From Congeria kusceri (lineage: Eukaryota; Mollusca; Bivalvia; Myida; Dreissenidae), in contig CM051024.1 in the NCBI GenBank assembly GCA_027627225.1, positions 41,935,225-41,999,224 on the forward strand: a stretch of DNA of 64,000 nucleotides. Direction: 5' to 3'. Shown here one piece after another: positions 33,951-45,639 of the stretch. The notes beneath the pieces were generated by a model, which worked only from the letters and a program-made list of their open reading frames with translations, did not search any database and was not told where the DNA came from. The position numbers and the translations under genes are program-made. How positions within the stretch are numbered: position 1 is the stretch's first letter; each line of letters begins with the position of its first letter.

Positions 33951-36640
33951 ATTCGATTATTACTAATAACCAAATGGAATGTATTTGTAGAGAACAAATG
34001 TATGACCTATACGCATTTCGGGAACGTATTACATATACAACAAACATGATCCTTCTTTTCCTTAAGTTATGCACTAATTTAAATTCACACCGTGCTTTGT
34101 TAGTTATTTCTTGGGTGGGTATAATTCCAACAATGACACTGATAATTCACTTGAAACAAACCGAATGCATATACACATTTTTTTCCAAACATAATTGTGC
34201 GCTATTCTTCAGACCATATGTAAAAGCAAAACACTATTTAAAATATGCGGGTGCCGAATAACTAAGCACATTATTTACATTTGTTTGGATATACTTCAAT
34301 ATGACATGGGTAAGTATTAAATATAGAGAGATAGTACTTTAAATCAAAGTACATTGTCCTTTTTTATTGAAACAGACATAGATAACATTCTTGATAGAAA
34401 CTACTTAAATTAAAGATGTAAGGATATTTTTCGAATAGATCAAAACGCATTTAATATATGCTTGGTAAGATACTATGTATTCAGACAATAGGGATTTAAT
34501 CCCCGCTATCCAATTGCGTTATAATATATGGCCAATGCAATAACTGCATTTAAGACATGAAATACATTTACAAACCTGTGCAATTGCCAAGATATTCATA
34601 CACACGAAATTCGCCATAAGTACGCATAAGCTGATAAAGATAGAAATCGAATCCATAGTATGAATAAAAAGCTTACAATTAAAAACATGAGAGAAATCAG
34701 ACAGAATAAGACAATCGAATAATCAGCATACATAATGCAGAATATTATTCTGTCCGTTAGCCGTTTACCACAAATATTAGCATATGGAATTACAATTATT
34801 TGTAAAAATAAATAAAATAACATTTGTATTTGCCCCACATGTATGCACAAGCATCTCCACATACTTCCAAAAGAATAAACGCATGTAACTCAATGCTTGA
34901 AATGCAACCAGATTTAATACCTTTATAATTTAATAAATAAAACATTTATGCTTCAGAAGATATCCTTTATTTAGTCAAATAGAAAACGTCAGTACGCATG
35001 TAAAATACACTGTCTGTTTACAAATATGCGCTCTGTTAGTTACAAATATATCACTCATATTGGTGAACCGCCTTGAAATATGCAATTGCCAATATAAAAC
35101 AGGCAAGTGAGACCTAAACTTGCTCAATAACATATAGAACAAGAAAATATGTAGGTCATAGAACGCACTGTAGACCCTAAATTATGCATTTCAATTTTTA
35201 AGTTTAATTTCTACAAGCTGTAAGCGAACACACAGCGCGACAAAACGACATATTTCTGAAAATATGGTACACTCAACAGTACAGTATCAACTAGATGTGT
35301 AACAGATACGGATGCCCCCACCACACATGTTTGGAAACAGACAAAGGACTTGTCGCCAACACTAATTCTTGCCTCAACAAATAACTTTTTAAAATTATTT
35401 TATAGTAGAAAAATGACAAAGTGTAATACTTCTGCCGAAATTGGTCGCAGCCGAAATTTCTTCTTTTTGCGATCGCCTAGACACTAATGTCCTTCAGCTT
35501 TCACAGTTTGATTGCCATCCGCCAAGCATTTCAAGAGGGGTTGAGTCCACAAAATATCGGGAATTATATTTTATATGGTGGAATAGTGGAAAAGGGCCAA
35601 AATTCTGCCAAAATTAGTCGCTGCCAAATTTCCTTCATATATGATCACCTACACATTAAGGCTCTTTAGCTGTAAAAGTTTCAACGAAATTTATCAAACT
35701 GTTAAATAGATTCCTCCGTCTATATTCTATAGTAGAAAAATGGCCAAGGGCCATAAATATGCCAAAAATTGATCGTAGCCAAAATTCATTCCTTTCAGAT
35801 CATCTACACATAATGGTTCCTCAGCTTTAAACATTTAAGTAAAATCAGCCTAACAGTTCAAAAAGTGTTGAGTCCAAAAATTTTTCAGAAGTACTATAGT
35901 AGTAAACATGAAAAATAGCAATAAATCTGCCAAAATTGGACGCAGCCTAAATTTCGTCTTTTACGATCACCTACACATTAAGGTTCTCCACCTGTGTATG
36001 TTTCAGTTAAATCCGCCCAGCACTGTAAGAGGAGTTAATATTTTGTATATTCTATACTGGAAAAAATGACAAAGGGCCATGATTCTACCAAATGTTGTCT
36101 CAGCAAAAATTCCATCACTCACGATCACTCACACATCAAGGTTCCTTAGCTATGAAAGTTTGAGCGAAATCCGCCCAGCAGTAAAAGAGGAGTTGCATCC
36201 ATACAATTTGAGGACGTGCGTACGTACGTGCGTAGACCCGACGGACCGTTAAGAGCAATGCCTAATGCTACCCAATGTGTGGGGACATAAAAAGAAAGGT
36301 AGAAGCAACAAACGAACTCAGTAGGCACTACATTTCGACATAATGCTGGAAATGTGACACTACCAACAATGCAGTATCAAAAAGTGAGGTAGAAACTAAA
36401 TATAGCACTGATAGAAATCGAAAAACGCACTTAATAAGGTGAGTTATAAAGACACCATAATGGTATCCTTACTCCGGAAAATTTATGGTTAATTTCTATC
36501 AATTAAACTGTATGAGTTGTCAAAACATGCCTAGTTCTGCAACTCGCCATGATACTGTAAATAAGACAATGAGAGCACCCGAATGCTGGAAATAAAGCCA
36601 AATCAATGTGTTTGGGGAGAAAAAACACACTTGCATAATG
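33950..36640 (+). repeat. Shortened higher-order unit D (~2.7 kb)
   Basis: At about 33,972 the sequence jumps from 'attactaataacc' straight to 'aaatggaatgtatttgtaga', skipping the ~1.1 kb that in units B and C lies between those two phrases. From there it follows unit C closely: 34,167 'gaatgcatatacac', 34,490 'gggatttaatccccgc', 34,885 'tgcttgaaatgcaacc', array from 35,400, microsatellite 36,218, 'gagcacccgaatgctgg' 36,573. A second jump at 36,620 ('ggggagaaaaaacacac') loses about 290 bp. Both are clean internal deletions. Confidence 0.9.
35400..36240. repeat. ~165-bp monomer array and ACGT microsatellite of unit D
   Basis: About five monomers carry 'gccgaaattggtcgcagccg', 'ccacaaaatatcgggaa', 'gccaaaattagtcgc' and 'gatcacctacacattaag'. 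The array ends at 'gtgcgtacgtacgtgcgtag'. It is preceded by 'gatacggatgcccccacc', as in unit C. Confidence 0.9.
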
Positions 36641-38050
36641 TTTACATCTGTGTTAACCTGTAGTTGGACTAAAATATGTAATGAAGATTAATGTCAATAA
36701 TTTTAACAATCAATAATAACTAATTTTGTCAGAATAGTATTGATAGCATCAACATTACATAGTAACACACACGTTTTCATGCTTATTCGATTATTACTAA
36801 TAACTATTACAGCCATTAATGAAAAAATATATTTATTGCAGTTATAAATACAATGATAAACCTTTGATATATAAACCCAGGGAAAGTGTCACATTTATAA
36901 CCGATACAGATTTCGATTCCCATGTAATAATTGTATGTCAAAACTAACAATTATTCAGATTTTCTGCAGCTGTTTAAGTACACTGATCCAATCTCATGTT
37001 CCATTCATGTCGTTTGAGAGTCTGTTCTAACACATATGGACGAAGAAGGTTTTAGTCTGGCGCAGTAAAATAATAACATACCATGGACGAAATTGCATAT
37101 GGACAATGTAAATTGTCCGTTTGTATTTAAATAAAAATACATAAAAGTATACATAGAAAATATTTGATTTAAAGGTGTTGTGATATGTTTCTAATAGATC
37201 AAAAAGTATATATTGTATGTTTTATTAGATAGTATGTATTCAGATAGTAGTGATTCAATCCCCACAAAATGCAATGCAGCAATTCCAGCACATAACTTCG
37301 ATATAATGCTGGCAACATGGCACACCAAACAATACAATTTCAAAACTGGAGGTGTCCTACTGCGTTTTAATAAATTGCCAATGCAATAAATGTATTTATG
37401 ACCTATAAAACATGTATAAATATGTGGTGTAGACAAGATATCTCTACACACGGAACTCGCCATAAGTATTCAAAAGCTAACAATATCGAATCGTAACGAC
37501 AATATGAATAAAAAGCTTATAATAAAAACAACACGCAAGAGAGACACAAGGGAAAATAAAGTAATTGATAACTCAGCATACATAAGACGGATGATTATTC
37601 TGTCAACTAATTGTTATCCTTAATTATTAACATATAAAATGAAAAAGATTGGTTTACCTTACAAAATAACATTGGTATTTGCCTCACATGCATGCGCAAG
37701 CATCTCAACATACTTCCAAAAGAAATAAGCGAATGTAACTTTATGCTTGAAATACAAATAGATTTGATACGTTTAAAATATATAAGAAATTAATTATGTT
37801 TATGCTTCTGTAGATATCATATATTCAGCCGTATAGAAAACGCCATTACTCAATATGCGTAAGAAGGGAGCCCCTCTTAGTATATCACTAAATGTGTGTT
37901 AACCTTGAAATATGCAATTGCCACTATAGCATACATAATAGGTATACTTATAGGATATACAATACACTGTAGAAACTACAATTATGCATTATAATAATTA
38001 ATTTTAATTGTTACAAGCAGCAATCGAACACAGTGATCAGCACTTCCTTT
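36640..38050 (+). repeat. Higher-order unit E, partial and diverged
   Basis: Starts like the other units ('ttaacctgtagttggactaa', 'acacacgttttcatgctta', 'ccaatctcatgttccatt' near 36,985), then jumps at about 37,085 to the 'attgtcc.tttt' landmark. It continues with 'gattcaatccccacaaaatg' (37,252) and 'gcatctcaacatacttcc' (37,700), and loses the 165-bp array. Similarity to B-D is visibly lower in the second half. Confidence 0.85.
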
Positions 38051-39120
38051 CGACATAATGCTGGAAATATGGAACACTCAACAATACAGTATCAAAAAGT
38101 GAAGCAGAAACAATTATAGCAACTCATTGCTGGAAATGACAGAAATCGAACAACACCTTAAGTGAGCTATAAAGACTCTGTAACGCTTTCCATACTACGG
38201 AGAATGTATGGTGTATTACTTTTAATTAAACTTAGAATTAGTTGGCAATGATACTTGTCCTGCAATCGACACATAATACCTAAAACAGACAATGAGAGCT
38301 CCCAGATGGAATGTCTATGGTGCAAACTCATGTAGACTGCTCTCGGATGTCGGGAGCATATTACAAATACAAGATCCCTCTTGTACTTCTGCATTCTGAA
38401 TTTAATGCGCATTATTATGCTTATATGTTTTTTTTCTTACACAAACATGCACTATATTTAACATCATATTAAACGTTGGCGTACAAAATAATTACATTTT
38501 TGGAATTTAGGCGTGGTATTCAATAATAGCAAAAATGCTGAAACATTATCTAGAGCCCATTTTAACTGTCCATTTTTATTCAAATGAAGATTAATAAAAT
38601 ATATACACACAAAATGCGTGCTTAAAAGATGTAGGGATATGTTTGTAATAGAACAAATGAATGTACTTCATGCTATAGACGATATCATGTATTCGGACAA
38701 TATTTTTTTTATCCCAACTAAAAGCAAGCAAACAATGTCAAGACTAAAAGACAACGGCAAACCAAACATTAACGTTTCAAAACGGGAGGTAGCCTTTTGC
38801 ATTATTATGAACGATCCTCAAATATTGTCAATGCAATAATTATATTTAAGAACACAGGTATATTGAGAAATCTCCCACTGTGGAGTTGACGAAACATTTT
38901 GTTTGAGCAATACAATTGGTGTTTCACTATCAACAAAACGTTATGACTTGCCAACAGGTGCGTGTGATTTACCAACTCGCAGTAATACTGTTAAAAAGGC
39001 AATCAAAACAACCGAATGCTGGAAATAGAGAAACATTAAACGCTTGCGCATTTCTGGAACGTAGCAACGTGGAACTATCATCACTTATCTTGCGATGTAT
39101 TTTGATATAGTAAGATGTGA
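38050..39120 (+). repeat. Higher-order unit F, strongly decayed right end of the block
   Basis: Weak but ordered matches remain: 'cgacataatgctggaaatat' (38,050), 'agacaatgagagctcccaga' (38,287), 'tagggatatgtttgtaatag' (38,632), 'atgtattcggacaatat' (38,686) and 'aaccgaatgctggaaataga' (39,010). After about 39,120 no unit landmark can be found. An open frame of 73 codons at 38,618-38,839 lies in this repeat and is not called. Confidence 0.75.
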
Positions 39121-40005
39121 AGTGTGCACAGACAGATCAACGGACGGACGTTTACCAAAAAAAAAACACAATTTAAATCTAATGATGCAGTATAACAAAA
39201 TTAAATTGTTCGCACTAAATAATCACATTTAATTCGTGTCATGTTATTTTTACTTTTATAACAAATATTCAATATATATGAACAAGTAAAATGCATATAG
39301 CATACATGTTTGTTTAGCAATTTCTACCGCGCCCGAGAAATAGGTCGAACACGTTTTTTATTGCCAAGCGTGGTCAAAATATTCCAAATGGATTGTTCGT
39401 TTGCAATTGTTCAAAGGGTAATGGAGAACAAGCCAACACAAGTCAATTAACATAATTAAAAACAACAACATTTGGTCATTTAATATTCGAGGTCCCCTAA
39501 GTCTATAGATTGATACATCAAATATAAAGTCTCTATTTTTAGAACTCTATAAATACACTTCATCAACACGCGTGAAAAAGAAGTAAATATTATTTGATTG
39601 TTGAGACAAAAATATGCACATACTAAAATTATATTATCACTGTTTTTCCCACACATATTCTGATTACACTTTACTCATTTAACGCAAACACATATTAATT
39701 TATCGCAGTCTAATTAAGAAACCAAACCGGAACAACTTGTTTTTCGGCATTAAGTCCCTTTCTCCTAAATAACGTGATGAGGTGAAGTAAAATTTCTATA
39801 TGGGTGAAATGGCATTAGGTAGAATAGAATTAAGGCGTAAATGTTTAAATCAAGTTTTCACCAATAACGCGTCAAAATTAGAAAGACTTTTTTATTTTCC
39901 TAAAAATGTCCAATTACAAATTGTGTTAATAGCTCATTTTGATTTGAGACGTAGTTGTTTTAAAGAAGTTAGAAAATTTCGCCATAGTACTGGGTTTTGA
40001 TACAC
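39121..40005. other. AT-rich stretch, no gene seen
   Basis: Nothing recognisable. A 66-codon plus-strand frame at 39,800-40,000 is rich in Arg/Leu but matches no family known to me and runs into the palindrome at 40,006. Confidence 0.45.
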
Positions 40006-40027
40006 TTCGCCCTATGGTCACGATTAC

Positions 40028-40101
<74 letters not shown>

Positions 40102-40123
40102 GTAATCGTGACCATAGGGCGAA
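40006..40123. repeat. Perfect 118-bp palindrome with (TA)n core
   Basis: The left arm 'ttcgccctatggtcacgatt' + 'acattta' (40,006-40,032) is matched base for base by its reverse complement at 40,097-40,123. The ~64 bp between are uninterrupted (TA)n, itself self-complementary. The whole can form a hairpin or cruciform with no unpaired spacer. A 70-codon minus-strand frame with an Ile-Tyr run is only the translation of the (TA)n. Confidence 0.97.
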
Positions 40124-41089
40124 TAAATTGTCCAACAAAGCAGACTTAAGGCGAGCGCGACCATTAAGGTGCCGGTGACTTAATTCTCGTAATTAATTAC
40201 TAATTACCTATTTATGCAATCGCATTGGATTTTTGTATGGACATGCTGTGTGACCTACACAATTATTTGAAAAAGTATTAGGTTCGTTGAAAAGATGAAT
40301 ATATTTTTCTTTATTTTTTGAAAATAATTTATCTATATGGTCGTCAAATCCAGGCTTCGGGCGAATTTTCAAATATATCGTTTTTATTCTCTTAAACTAA
40401 TAATATATCTTATGGGTTAGACCCTGTAAAGAAAGTTTTTCTAACACTGCTTTTTGTATTACTGTCTTTCCTGACATTCCCAGTACCTTTCGATAAAAGA
40501 TATCCATTTATAAATTTTGAGGTGTCTAAAATTTTGCGTTTTGTAATTTAAACCGGAAAACTTTCCGCAGTGAATGCGCGATGCTAGCAATACAAAAACA
40601 GACTTAAGAAGCACAGCTCCTGATTGCTGATTCTGTTAAGCGATGTTGTTTTGTACTTTTGTATGTAACAAAATCATTAAATTTTATGATACAAGGTAAT
40701 TATTCTAAAATTCGAAACAAAACTATTTTTTCGTGTCATCTGGGCTAGTCTTTGTACTTGTAACGCATGTTTGATTGCAAATAACCCTTCGCACTGCGTG
40801 ATTCAAGATATCAGGGTGTCGCATTGCATGTAGTCTGAAACTACGAAACTGTTGAAATCGGTATAGAAGCGACCAACGAAGAGTGATCCAAACCAATGCA
40901 GGTTAAACCAACCGAACCACGACGGCGAAAACTGAACCGCTACCGCCATGTCAAAAATTTCTACCAATAGTTTTTATTTTTCAATTTGGTTGTGTCTCTG
41001 TCCTTTTTGAATGCTTGTTTGCTTAATTGTACCGATGTATTTTTTCTTTTCAAATTAATACAAACACGAACGACTGTTTTACCAACTCA
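40124..41089. other. Non-coding stretch, nothing recognised
   Basis: No similarity to a gene, a tRNA, or the repeat families of this window was found on either strand. Confidence 0.5.
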
Positions 41090-41450
41090 CTCACATCCTC
41101 CCACAAAAACATAATTCGCCTAATTTTCATTAAACTTGGGCATAGAAGTGGATCTTTCTAGACATAAAAATACATTATTCAACCAATTATAAACAATCGG
41201 TAGTTATGTTGTAACATAATGTAAAATTGTTACACGTTGCCAAGTTCATATGTATGTTATCATTTCATTCAAACTTCATTCATTATGTTAAAAAAAAAAT
41301 CGTCTTTATGCTTTAAAATATGCCTGACTTCGCCTTAATACTGCATTAAAGCAAAATAAGCATTAAGATACAAATGCAGTTCACATAAAACAATGGATGG
41401 TAACAAATAATCGAATATTCTTGTAATGTTATAATTTTAAACCTATTCGA
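41090..41450 (+). repeat. Copy 1 of the 'cttcgccttaatactgca' family
   Basis: Contains 'aattcgcctaattttcatta', 'catagaagtggatctttcta' and 'gacttcgccttaatactgca' followed by 'ttaaagcaaaataagc' and 'aatgcagttcacata'. The first part matches copy 5 (49,190-49,600), which reads 'catagaagtgaatctttcta'. No coding content. Confidence 0.8.
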
Positions 41451-41582
41451 AAATTCTTGAGATATTCGAATACTTAAAACTAAATTGTAAAGTGTTTTGA
41501 CAATGTTTACCAATAAATATTTTTTTGTGGCATTTTTTACATTTTTTTTTTTACATTTACAAATTTTACATTTTGCATTAGC

Positions 41583-41906
41583 TTGTCAAAAACGCAGACT
41601 AGCTGTCAAAATCGGTATACCATCATCTTTTTGGCATTTTGCTGTTTATGTTTATCGCATTTTATTATACAATTTATAAATAAGCACAATTTCATTGGTC
41701 TTGGCAGTGGTCGGCAAACCGATTTGATATTGAATGAGATTCCGGTTTTCCCAACGTTATATTTTGGTCTATTAATAGCAGGCCCTTGTTCCGCGCTTTA
41801 TACAATCGGCGTGCTTTACATGTGTGCCGGGAAACAACCATTACACACATTAAATGCCGTAAAATTGTTACTGTGTTGTTTTTTAGTTATACATGTGTTA
41901 TTGTGA
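41583..41906 (+). other. Unassigned 107-codon open frame, hydrophobic
   Basis: The frame reads from an ATG inside T-rich DNA. Its second half (about residues 36-107) has a more balanced composition than its surroundings, with 'FIGLGSGRQTDLILNEIP', 'FGLLIAGPCSALYTIGVLYM' and a C-terminal 'KLLLCCFLVIHVLL'. Two or three membrane-spanning stretches are plausible. I recognise no family. It could be a lone exon, a decayed transposon protein or chance. No splice-site pair or neighbouring exon supports a gene, so it is not called as a CDS. Confidence 0.2.
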
Positions 41907-42559
41907 TGAAAGAACGACCCGTGATTTTGTTGCCTGTTTTATTGTTGTACAGTTAATTGTGTATTAAATGCTTATTTCAAGCATGCTCTTTGTATGTGTT
42001 CATCTTCTACAATGCAGATATTTTCAATTATTAACAACTTGCTCGAAACCAGAAACTACATGCATTGTCAACTATATGTATTTTGTGGATATAGTGATCA
42101 TATAATAAAGCAGAAAGTGACTTGATGGCCATATAAAGATATTGGTCGGTAGCATGTAATATTGACCAATGTCTCGTATCAAGGTATAGGAGAACTAAAG
42201 CGTCTTGGGTGATAATCGGTGTCACTGCAAAGAACCTAATATACTTCGTATGTCAAGAGGTTTTGGTATGCATGCCGATGTCAATGAACTTCAATGTTGA
42301 CGTTGATATTGACGTAAACTAATACATTACACTGCTCCGTAGATGTGAATGTGTATACACTCAAATCAATGCCAGTTTTCTATTTATCAATGCATAACAA
42401 CTATTTTTAATGTGTTAAGTAACGATATAGTGTTGTTTAAGAAAAAACATAAATTAATAATACATAGCAAAGAGCATGTCAATAAATTAGGTTGTGAACG
42501 GACTTTCCGGACAGCCATTGTACAAGTTCACAAGTTTATTTCAACGCTCAGTTGATGCA
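41907..42559. other. Non-coding stretch, nothing recognised
   Basis: No domain or repeat landmark is visible. Overlapping frames of 64-68 codons (42,031-42,555) have no family resemblance. Confidence 0.45.
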
Positions 42560-43200
42560 TAACATGATGACAATACGAGCAATAATTAAAAAAATGATAG
42601 ATTGAACGCTTTCGTTTGAAAGATTTTAAATTGTATAAATTGAAAAGTATTTTTAAGGGGAAAGGTTTATCAAACCTAACATGTATTGTGTATATGACAT
42701 CATTCGACGTTGCAGGTTATAAGAAAGGAAGTTTGCCTAAAAATGTCTATCCTTGTGCTTCGCCTTAATACTGCAAAAGTAGCAAATCATGATTCGCCAT
42801 AACTCTACTTAAGGGAGCTTTCGACTTTTAGTGTGACACTGCACAATGAAACAAAAAAAAACTCAAATCTAAAAATGAAATTCAAATAATATTGTTTATG
42901 ACAGCAAACACAATGTCAAATATCTGTTATTGATGAATATATAGAAACCATCATTTAATCCGTGTAAATGGTATAAAACGCTAGTCGCCCTAATGCCGTA
43001 CAAAATGTATTAGACTTCGCCTTAATACTGCAGATGAAACAGTACTCAATAGCGTACACATTATAATTCACATAATACATACTTTTAATGAAAAATAATA
43101 ATAATAAACACAGCAATAAAATACCAAACAATACTATATTTGGTGAATATTAGGACATTATTATATTTGTTGGTCAGTTTAAATGACAGAAAGTTCAAAA
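42560..43200 (+). repeat. Copy 2 of the 'cttcgccttaatactgca' family
   Basis: Contains two signature phrases 254 bp apart ('tgcttcgccttaatactgca' near 42,758 and 'gacttcgccttaatactgca' near 43,013). Between them are 'aaaagtagcaaatcatgatt', 'cgccataact', 'tatgacagcaaacacaatgt', 'atccgtgtaa'. Copy 4 (47,850-48,400) has the same two phrases 258 bp apart with the same intervening blocks, so this ~640-bp bipartite structure is the most complete form of the family. Confidence 0.85.
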
Positions 43201-43505
43201 ATTAGCTGGATTTGGACGAAAGTGTCATTTTTAATTGTGCATCATGTTAACACATAGTAATGTTCTATTGCTTATAAAAATATGCAATATTAAAACAAAA
43301 ATACTGTGTTAGTTCGTGTTTTTTTTTATTTTGTTTAAAAATAAACGACATATTTATGAATAAATTCTAAAAGGAGCTATTATAATTTCTTACTGCTTTT
43401 TATATACTTTTGCATTTCTAAAGTAGTTGATTTTGATTATCAAAATTTCAAGAATGTATTGTGTTTACTCTATATATCTTGCAAATAGTGTAGGTAAATT
43501 ATGTC

Positions 43506-43562
43506 GTTGCGGTAATGACAACTCGTTTCGGTAATAACATACCGTTGCGGAAATGACATCGG
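43506..43562. repeat. 19-bp minisatellite 'gttgcggtaatgaca', three units
   Basis: Units start at 43,506, 43,525 and 43,544 ('gttgcggtaatgac', 'gtttcggtaataac', 'gttgcggaaatgac'), an exact 19-bp period. Two more units lie at 43,697-43,725 and single echoes near 43,869 and 44,058, so the motif is scattered over about 560 bp. Confidence 0.85.
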
Positions 43563-44194
43563 CTATGAAATACAGTCAAATATAATGGATATATGTACTT
43601 TTTATTAATGTTTAACTCATTATGTTGAAAGAAAACATCCATTTAATGAATTGAGCCTTAAATCAAGGATGTTTTATTTATCCACATTTTAACAGCGTTG
43701 CGGAGATGACCGTTTCGGTAATGACACTTTAGCAAAAAATTCACTTGAAAATGCAAGAAATATTGTTTTACAAGCATTAAAAACCTTTCATATTAGATAG
43801 GACCATGCATGAAGGTGAATGGCTTCAATGAGCAATAACTATGTAACCACAGTTTTATTTCTCAGCACATACGGTAATGACAATTAGAAAGTATACGAAG
43901 TACACATGACAACTTTCCATCGATTTGAAATGATAACTAAAGTATCAGCTCTGCTATTATCCGGTTTAAAATATTCCAGCTTATATTCCTGATGATGACG
44001 CAGTATGTTTGTGTCTATATACGCCATCATTTCTAGAATGTTCAATGTTATTACGGGTTGTTGCGGTAATTACAAAATAACTGGTGACAAACCCAAAAAT
44101 GTCACCATACAACGTTTAACTTGTCAAAAATATGATAAAAATGAAGCATCATATAATTTTCACTTGTATACATAATATTGATTAGTCAACCTTC

Positions 44195-44772
44195 TAGGCC
44201 GAAAATAAAATATTGTTTGTTTCCCCTACCGCGACCCATGCTAATGAAGGGTGGGTCGGTAGGTCGGAAAAATATTGTATTTGTATGCACAATAAGTCAT
44301 TTTCATTTGTTTTCGTAATGTTCGAAATGTTACGTCAAAGTATTAATTCTTAATGTTTTCGTTGTAGCAGATTCATAACATTTACGTAGTACTATGTTCT
44401 AAATACCTAACAATAATTTATCAAAATTTAACAAACAATAACATACGTTAAAAACAAGCACGTTAGCAATAAAAACCTGTTAAAACTAAGGAGTAATAGC
44501 GTGACGTTGCAATTTGCCGGGCATCCAAAGCAGAACGCTGTTAGTAACGCATTTAGGACATAGTATTACGTAAATATACAGAACGTTATGAATCTACTAC
44601 AACGAAATTATTAAGAATTAATAATTTAACGTAACATTTCGAACATAAGGAAAACATGAATGAAAATGACTGATTGTGTATACAAATAAAATATTTTTTC
44701 CGACCTACCGACCCACCCTTCATTAGCATGGGTCGCGGGAGGGGAATCAAACAATATTTCATTTTCGGCCTA
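44195..44772. mobile_element. Foldback/MITE-like element with ~210-bp terminal inverted repeats
   Basis: The left arm (44,195 to about 44,405) begins 'taggccgaaaataaaatatt' and includes 'ccgcgacccatgctaatgaa' and 'gggtgggtcggtaggtcgg'. The right arm (about 44,545-44,772) is its reverse complement, ending 'aatatttcattttcggccta'. The arms flank ~140 bp of unmatched DNA. Both ends show TA next to GGCC, compatible with a TA target duplication (Tc1/mariner style), but TA lies inside the inverted repeat so this is not decisive. No transposase; a 75-codon frame in the right arm is not conserved in the left. Arms differ by several substitutions and small indels. Confidence 0.88.
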
Positions 44773-45639
44773 ATGTGTCCGAGCTGATACGAACTCCAAG
44801 TTGATACAAGCACACATGTTGCATGTGTATGTTATCATTTTGTTCTTATACCATATTTCGTAGAGTTTTATTTTTTTGCGGTATTAACTAAATAAAATAT
44901 AACGGTAACTGGTGGGCAGAATCTAATATGAAAGGTTACCGTGCAATAAGTAACGTAAACATAAATAGTAAATAAGTAAATATTGAATAAAAAGTATAAT
45001 AAATAGTAAGTAGGTAAATATTGAAATTTAGTTTTAATTTATACACACGCTACTCATTGCACATTAAGCTTGCAAATTTGGATCGCGCACAAGAAAAATA
45101 TGAAAGCGCTAAAGTTGAAACGACATACACGCTAAACAAGTATCACGTGACGTCTAAGAAACTTCCATGGCATCAGCATTGTGGAAAGTTGCCACGTTAT
45201 GGGTAAATATGGTACAAGAAAAACAATGATGCAAAGCACCGTAGGGCGCCATATAATTGTGTAAAAGAAGGAAAGAGACCCTACATTAAATAAAAGTAAG
45301 TATGTATGATACAATTAATAAAATAGTAAACTCCTATTATACTGCGGTTCTAATTATAAAATTAAGATCATTAAAAAAGCACGAAACGATGGAAATCCAT
45401 TTTTAGTTCCATCATTCTGTAATGTTCGTACAATAAACACGATCTCATGCTTGTTATGAATGATATTGAGTAATCTAAATAATTCACATGAACATATATA
45501 TTTTACGAGTTGTGGACAAAGCACAATTTAAAGAGTTGCAATGCAAGAAAATAAAAGTGTAAATGCAAATCAGCCTCATACCAACGGTCGGTCACATTGC
45601 GGGCTCGATAAATAACTAACATGTTTCGGTAAAAGTATG
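44773..45639. other. Non-coding stretch, nothing recognised
   Basis: Short imperfect repeats of 'aataagtaaatattgaa' occur at about 44,970 and 45,008. A 61-codon frame at 45,021-45,206 includes 'LANLDRAQEKYESAKVETT' and is followed by 'gggtaaatatgg', which could be read as a splice donor, but no acceptor, partner exon or family match supports a gene. Confidence 0.4.

Noticed and set aside
12000..39120. A CRISPR-like array or bacterial mobile island
   Set aside because: Units are kilobases long and AT-rich, with no regular short spacers and no cas-like or phage genes; the window is clearly eukaryotic.
39926..40138. 70-codon frame with a long Ile-Tyr run
   Set aside because: Translation of (TA)n inside the palindrome.
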